DNA of 64,000 bases from Medicago truncatula. Its lineage: Eukaryota > Streptophyta > Magnoliopsida > Fabales > Fabaceae. The notes under the pieces were generated by a model that searched no databases, had not been told where the DNA came from, and worked only from the letters and a program-made list of their open reading frames with translations. The stretch is taken from NCBI RefSeq assembly GCF_003473485.1, contig NC_053048.1:36576755-36640754 (forward strand), written 5' to 3'. The translations under genes were made by a program, and so were the position numbers. Positions 59,219 through 64,000 of this stretch are shown one piece after another (within the stretch, counting starts at the first letter, position 1; each line of letters starts with the position of its first letter).

Positions 59219-59796
59219 CATTACTGCTAGTAGAACTATTACTGATGATAGGACCATAGATTATGTTGCCTGGGAATCGATCATGAATTATGTTGAAAGT
59301 TTAGTTTCAATTTTTTGAAAGTAAGTTCCTCTCCCATGGTTTACTTGTTTAAACTAGTTTTAACTTATAATGTTTATATGTTGTTTTCAAAATATATAAT
59401 AGATTTTGTGAATATTCTTTTTTATGATGGCTTAGATTGATTTTATGTTGATTTCATAATGTTGAATAGATTGTATGAATCAGTTTTAATTTGAACCATT
59501 TCACTTAAAGTTAGAAAGTCAAACTCTTACGATCGAGCTGACATATCTTTGACATAAAAAAAGAGGGAATTGCATTAGTAGAAGTTATCCTGACAAGATA
59601 GGACATTGAAGTAGCAGACACACCTTTGATTTTGTTTACACCCACGCACGATCATTTATGCTGATTCTGTTGAAGCATTGATTGATATATATCTACTTAC
59701 AATTGCTTTTGGATCATATGACAAAATTTCCTTTATCAATTTTTAATGTATGTCTAAATTTTTATTTCATGACATACGCTTTGGCTATGTTAATAG

Positions 59797-59876
59797 CTTC
59801 TTGGGCTGATGGAGGAAGAAATCATCCACAAGCAATTCAAATGCTTTGAGGAAGGAGCTTAGGTCAAAACTCAAAG
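59797..59876 (+). other. CBE1-like last-exon homology, 3' exon of F-box gene 2
   Basis: After ggctatgttaatag the segment reads ASWADGGRNHPQAIQML and then a stop. The CBE1-like last exon at 40608 reads APAVAGGRNHPEALQRLF. DNA similarity runs through ggagcttaggtcaaaactcaaag. A 476-base intron (59321-59796) would place it in the 3' UTR. Confidence 0.8.
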
Positions 59877-60795
59877 ATGTTGTTGAAGGAAATGAAGATA
59901 TTTGTTGTGTTTAATTGCATGTTTTGTGGCACAGAAGATACTTGTTTTGAGTCCTCATATTGATATTTCATGCACATGCCAATTAGGTACTGTGTATGTG
60001 AATTGGGATTATGTTATTTTAAGAAAATTATTTCTTTAGACATAGTTTGACTTTTGTTATTCTGCAAAACTAATTGGTACCTTAGAATAAGTCTTCAAAT
60101 GAGACAGTAGAGGCTGTGGCATATACAAGCATATCTTATTTCCTGCATAGCCTTATTCATTGATTTTGATACCTTGTATTCATTGATTTTGATACCTTGT
60201 GTGTTCTGTTTTCAAATGATGAAAATAACTTTGAAGATTAATTGTGGTTAAACACACATAATAAGAGTCAAATCTTATGATGGTACAAAACACTCAAACC
60301 ATAAATATTTTTTAATGAAATCTTTTCCTACAGTTTCATATGACACAACTAGGCTTCTGTATCAAAATCAAGTAAAGTGGTTCATTATAACTTGTTTTTT
60401 TTCCTTCCCAAAAGTGCAAAATACTCAATTAGTAGACAAAAACAGACATTTCAGTCAAAAAAGGATTCTCTGTGCTCAAACAATGATTGAGTTTTGTGAA
60501 TTTGAAGGTTCAAAGGGATATTTAAAGGATTATACGTGGAGTTTGAGCTAAATAGGTGTTTGTAGAATCTAGAATAAAAGATATATGATTCCACATATTA
60601 AAAGTAACATAAAAGTTATATAGTTACAAACTTCTATATTAAAAGATTCACCAAAAAAACTTCTATATTAAAAGTAAAAGTAATAATATTTTTTTCCCAT
60701 AAAACCGATAATAATTTAAAATTGCCTAAAAATATCATAAAAAATAGCTTTAAATCTAAAAAAAAAAGTTGGAAAAACACACTCTACGACATGTC
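59877..60795. other. Spacer 5' of F-box gene 3
   Basis: No gene. A 24-base unit (attcattgattttgatacct + tgt) is duplicated at 60157-60205, and the following ctgttttcaaatgatg stretch recurs at about 63965. The rest is AT-rich. Confidence 0.4.
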
Positions 60796-60878
60796 CCCGT
60801 GATTGGTAAGGATAATGTATAATACATTTAAAGTCCGAGTTTAAACCCCGGCACCACAAAAAAAAAAAAAAAAACACA
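60796..60878 (+). mobile_element. SINE fragment with poly-A next to the F-box pseudogene start
   Basis: gtccccgtgattggtaaggataatg is followed by gtccgagtttaaaccccggcaccac and a run of 17 A. The box A/box B arrangement matches the common legume tRNA-derived SINE (cgtgagcttagctcagttggtaggga-type head). It ends 30 bases before the ATG at 60908, so it forms the leader of F-box gene 3. Confidence 0.7.
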
Positions 60879-60907
60879 TTCAGGTTGCCGGCTGCAATCA
60901 TACAATC

Positions 60908-62125
60908 ATGACTCTGTTGCCGGCTGTGTTCTTCTCCGACGGTCTCATTGGCGAGATCTTCTCCGTTCTTCCAGTGAAATCTCTTCTGCGATTCAGGTGC
61001 CTCAGCAAGTCTTGCGACACTCTCATTTCGGATCCCACCTTTGTGAAATTACAGCTCAAAAGAAGATCAGCAACACCAAATCCACATTTCCTACTAATCT
61101 TATCAGACAGTCTGTCATTCACTATTTCCATGGATCCTTACTATACGGTGAAAACAAAGGATGCTCCCGCATTGTTGGTTCCTGCAATGGATTGATCTGT
61201 TTGACTGATTGTTCCTTCACCTATGAAGATAAAGAGTACTGGCTTTGTTTATGGAACCCAGCCACCAGGATAACATCTCCAATATTTGGGTATTTTCGTG
61301 AAAAGTGCAATTCTCTATAAGACGTCCCTTTCTTGTTTGATGGAAATTACAAATTCTACTTTGGTTATGATGATTCTCCTGACACTTATAAGGTTTTGGC
61401 TGTGCGTTACAATCGACGTGAACTGAGAAGCAATGCGAGAATTCTAGGTTTTGGCAATAACGATTGGAGACATATTGAAAGTTTCCCTGTTGATCCTATT
61501 TCTTTGGACTATGATGGCCCAACTAGTGTGTCTGATGGTGTGTATTTCAGGAGTACTCTTAACTGGCTGGCTATTCAAAATCAATTACAATATATTCTCA
61601 GCACTATTAAAGATATCACTGTTGAGAATTTTGTTATTGTTTCATTTGATTTGAGAACTGAGACATACAATCGGTACTTCTTGCCTCGTGATTTTGATGA
61701 GGTGCCACCTGCACAACCAAATATAGGTGTGTTGGGGCGACTGTCTTTGTTTTTCTTATTGTTACAAGGAAACTGATTTCATTATATGGCAAATGAAGAA
61801 ATTTGGGGTTGAAGATTCTTGGACTCCATTACTTAAAATTAGTTATCAAAATCTTCAAATTGATTATGACTATAGTTTTGATTTCATGAAGTATCATTTT
61901 AACTTGCAATCCTTGTTTCTTTCTGAGGATGGTGATACACTGATATTGGATAGCAGTCAAGAAATGGAAGTAATTCTGTATAATTTGAGAGATAATACAG
62001 TAAGGCGAACAGAAGCTTCTGTAAGTAGTTCTATTATCGATCATAGAACTAATGTTAGAACAAGCACTAGTATATCTTGGTACATGGCCATGGATTATGT
62101 TGAAAGCTTAGTTTTGATTTGTTGA
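60908..62125 (+). pseudogene. F-box/FBA pseudogene (F-box gene 3)
   Basis: Starts with an intact F-box (VFFSDGLIGEIFSVLPVKSLLRFRCLSKSCDTLISDPTFVKLQL). It lacks a segment of about 30 residues present in F-box gene 1 after NPHFLLI. The frame shifts near 61150 (VKTKD, then CSRIVGSCNGLICLTD in another frame), meets a TAA at 61318-61320, continues in that frame (DGNYKFYFGYDD to VPPAQPNIGVLG), and shifts back near 61735 for LCFSYCYKETDFIIWQMKKFGVEDSW to the end (YVESLVLIC, stop 62125). Two frameshifts and one nonsense codon make it non-functional, but nearly full length. The stop is followed after two bases by GTAAG, as in its relatives. Confidence 0.92.
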
Positions 62126-62226
62126 AAGTAAGTTTCTCTTCCTGGGTTGCAATTGCTTTAGGATGATATGACTGATTTTATATTATTTCTTTTAATTATT
62201 CACAAATTTTTTGGTTATTTTGTTAG

Positions 62227-62304
62227 CGTCCTGGGTTGCTGAAGGAAGAAATCATGCAAAACCACTTCAGATGCTTTTTGAGGATCTCAAGGCCAACTCA
62301 AAGA
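62227..62304 (+). other. CBE1-like last-exon homology, 3' exon of F-box gene 3
   Basis: After ggttattttgttag the segment is open: ASWVAEGRNHAKPLQMLFEDLKANSK, aligned without gaps to APAVAGGRNHPEALQRLFEMELRSNSK of the CBE1-like protein (about 15 of 27 identical). The frame stays open to 62411. A 99-base intron (62128-62226) with good borders separates it from the F-box stop codon. Confidence 0.85.
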
Positions 62305-64000
62305 TGATGTTGTTGAACCAAGTTAAGATCAATTTTTCTGTGTTTGATCACATGTTTTGTGGTATTGAAGATACTTGTACCGAGTCAGATAAGATTATTC
62401 TAAGAAAATAAACTTAGATAATTTGCGATAGAATTCTGATGAAAAAATTATTCTGCAAAACTAATTGTCTCTTTCAAGATATATTATGACTTTTGTGGCA
62501 TGGAGCATGCATGTTATCTGTTATGACCCTTCGTTTGCATTTTTGTTGCAACTAGTACAAACTCCTGCATTTTCATGATTATGTGTCCCATGGTGTTGAT
62601 GTTTCTTTGGGGGTGCATTTTGGAAAGAATCAATATATTCTTAGAACTAGAATAAGTCTTCCCCTTGATGACATGCATTGAAATTTCATACCTATTTTTC
62701 GTCATTATTTTCATAATATCCGCTTGCACGGGATCATTATAAGCTAGTAAAATACATAAAACAAATGAAATCTCTATTCTCACTCACACAAGAGAAAAGA
62801 CCATTGGTTTGTAATTTAGTTTAAAATATTTGATGCATGAAAATAGGTTGAAGGGTCATCCAGTCTATATGAACCAAACATGAATGTGTGTTTGGGTTGG
62901 GTGAGAATGAGAGAACCATATGTCTTTAACCTTTATGCAAAAAATTACATTGAACTTGGTAATGAAGCAGCACAACATAATGAAATTCAGCATACTTGAA
63001 AATTTACCGATGTCATGAAATTAAAAGTTTCTGATTTCATGTGTTTAAACATGTGAATGATGTTTAACTATATATATTTACCCAAATATGTGTACGTGTT
63101 TGTTAATGTTTAGCTTTATATTCCCTGACACCGATACTTAATATTTATGTTGGCGATCTGTTTTAAAATGGTGGTGGTTTTACTAGAACAGCGACCCATA
63201 ATAACCATAATCGGTGATAGAACTACCTCAAACTTGAAATTTTATATACATTTTTATGAACATGTTTGTTTATGATATGAAAGCTCTAAAGTACAACCAT
63301 ATTAACCGAGCATGATGTTACTTAGACGAGGCCCTCATGTGTAATGTACGAACTAAAAATAATAATAATGATATGTTTGATTTGATAAACGTGGTCAAAT
63401 TACTAGAACCCCAATATGTGCATATTGCGAATAGAAGTTCCAAGAACAGAAGATTGCAGTGACTGCTAATTTTGGACATAGCAGGAACTGATAAAATGTA
63501 TTTAAAAAAGTAAGTTATTTTAAAATTAATTAAATGCATAATACTGTCTAATCAAAGATATGTGCCTGAGCAAAAATAAAATCAATGTTACCTCAAATCA
63601 ACACATTTTTTGGTTATGCATGCATATCAATTTTACTAGGCACCTGAAGGTATGTCATGGAAGGGGTGAGGGCGAAAAACCAAGTTAACAAAGCTCGAGT
63701 GATTGATTCCTATAAGTGTGGATGAAGTAAAAAGGAGATTGATGATTTCATGGTTTAGAATGTCCGATATTTTAGTTTAAGTAAGATAAGAATATAAGAT
63801 TACGATGGAATTCTACATACTTAAATATAAAATTGCTATCATGAGATTATTCTGATTTCATGTGTTTGATCATGTGAGTGATGTTTGTTTAACTATATCT
63901 GTACCTTGTATTCCTTCACTTTGATAAATCTTAAATTCATTGATTTTTATATCTTGTGTACCCTGTTTTAAAATGATGACCAGTAACACAGAACATTCTT
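62305..64000. other. Right-hand spacer with a decayed direct duplication
   Basis: No gene supported. Bases 63025-63175 (gatttcatgtgtttaaacatgtgaatgatgtttaactatat...ctgttttaaaatgg) recur as 63855-63980 (gatttcatgtgtttgatcatgtgagtgatgtttgtttaactatat...ctgttttaaaatgatg). This suggests leftover 3' flanks of further F-box copies. Confidence 0.45.

Larger units (their letters stand above)
53609..59318 (+). pseudogene. F-box/FBA gene (F-box gene 2) interrupted by a copia element
   Basis: The frame runs from 53609 to 54746 (379 native residues): F-box FFPNDLITEVLSVLPVKSIIRFRCVSNSW, then FBA signatures IVGTCNGICLLD, LLWNPSTRETS, VRVLNFGDDRWRNIESFP, INWLAI and MKKFGVEDSWTQFLRISY. At 54747 the LTR of a copia element begins. 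Its first bases add 14 foreign residues and a stop at 54790. Beyond the 3' LTR the native frame resumes in phase for 31 codons (with DYVAWESIMNYVESLVSIF) to TGA at 59316-59318, followed by GTAAG as in gene 1. A protein of 393 residues lacking only the last FBA strand could still be made; function uncertain. Transcription would likely end in the LTR. Confidence 0.9.

Noticed and set aside
62514-62783. 89-codon minus-strand frame
   Set aside because: No family resemblance, no splice partners and it lies in the AT-rich F-box 3' flank.

Overview
The window is nuclear DNA of a flowering plant. The genes have GT-AG introns inside AT-rich DNA, two of the resistance genes are of the TIR type (essentially absent from grasses), a plastid ribosomal protein gene carries a transit peptide, and the spacers are full of MITEs, tRNA-derived SINEs, LINE remnants and Ty1/copia elements. 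The families present fit a papilionoid legume such as Medicago; the species name is inference.

Left part (1-17.4 kb, all genes on the minus strand). The first five exons of a STE24-type CAAX protease gene run off the left edge. Next come two tandem TIR-NBS-LRR genes (4426-8757 and 12689-17386). Each has five exons and an intact deduced frame (1128 and 1127 residues), with identical lengths for the NBS exon and the following exon. They arose by a segmental duplication of about 8 kb that also copied the STE24 promoter and leader (10457-10594) up to, but not including, a usable start codon. The second copy has since gained a 0.79 kb inverted-repeat element and further insertions in intron 1.

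Middle (17.4-41 kb). A repeat-rich spacer holds a four-unit 183-bp satellite-like array and three MITEs. It is followed by a single-exon CC-NBS-LRR gene (23319-26051) that looks C-terminally short, a plastid ribosomal protein L5 gene (minus strand, three exons), a dead LINE, and a gene of at least eleven coding exons (33986-40759, 1057 residues deduced). The last carries a canonical eIF4E-binding motif and resembles the plant CBE1 / 4E-T-like family.

Right part (43-64 kb). A small F-box/FBA cluster: one F-box fragment, one intact gene (45758-47059), one gene broken near its 3' end by a 4.47 kb copia element with near-identical LTRs, and one pseudogene. The three larger members each have a splice-donor-like GTAAG two bases after the stop codon. 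Each is followed by a short segment homologous to the last exon of the neighbouring CBE1-like gene, including the end of the preceding intron. This shared 3' exon is the most unexpected structure I found. A 1.3 kb solo LTR with a long ATT microsatellite and SINE copies fill the spacers.

Functionally the window combines immune receptors (TNL pair, CNL), probable SCF-ubiquitin-ligase substrate receptors (F-box), and three housekeeping-type genes (CAAX protease, plastid L5, eIF4E-binding protein). There are no operons. Exon boundaries were deduced by eye from splice consensus and reading-frame continuity, without transcript evidence.
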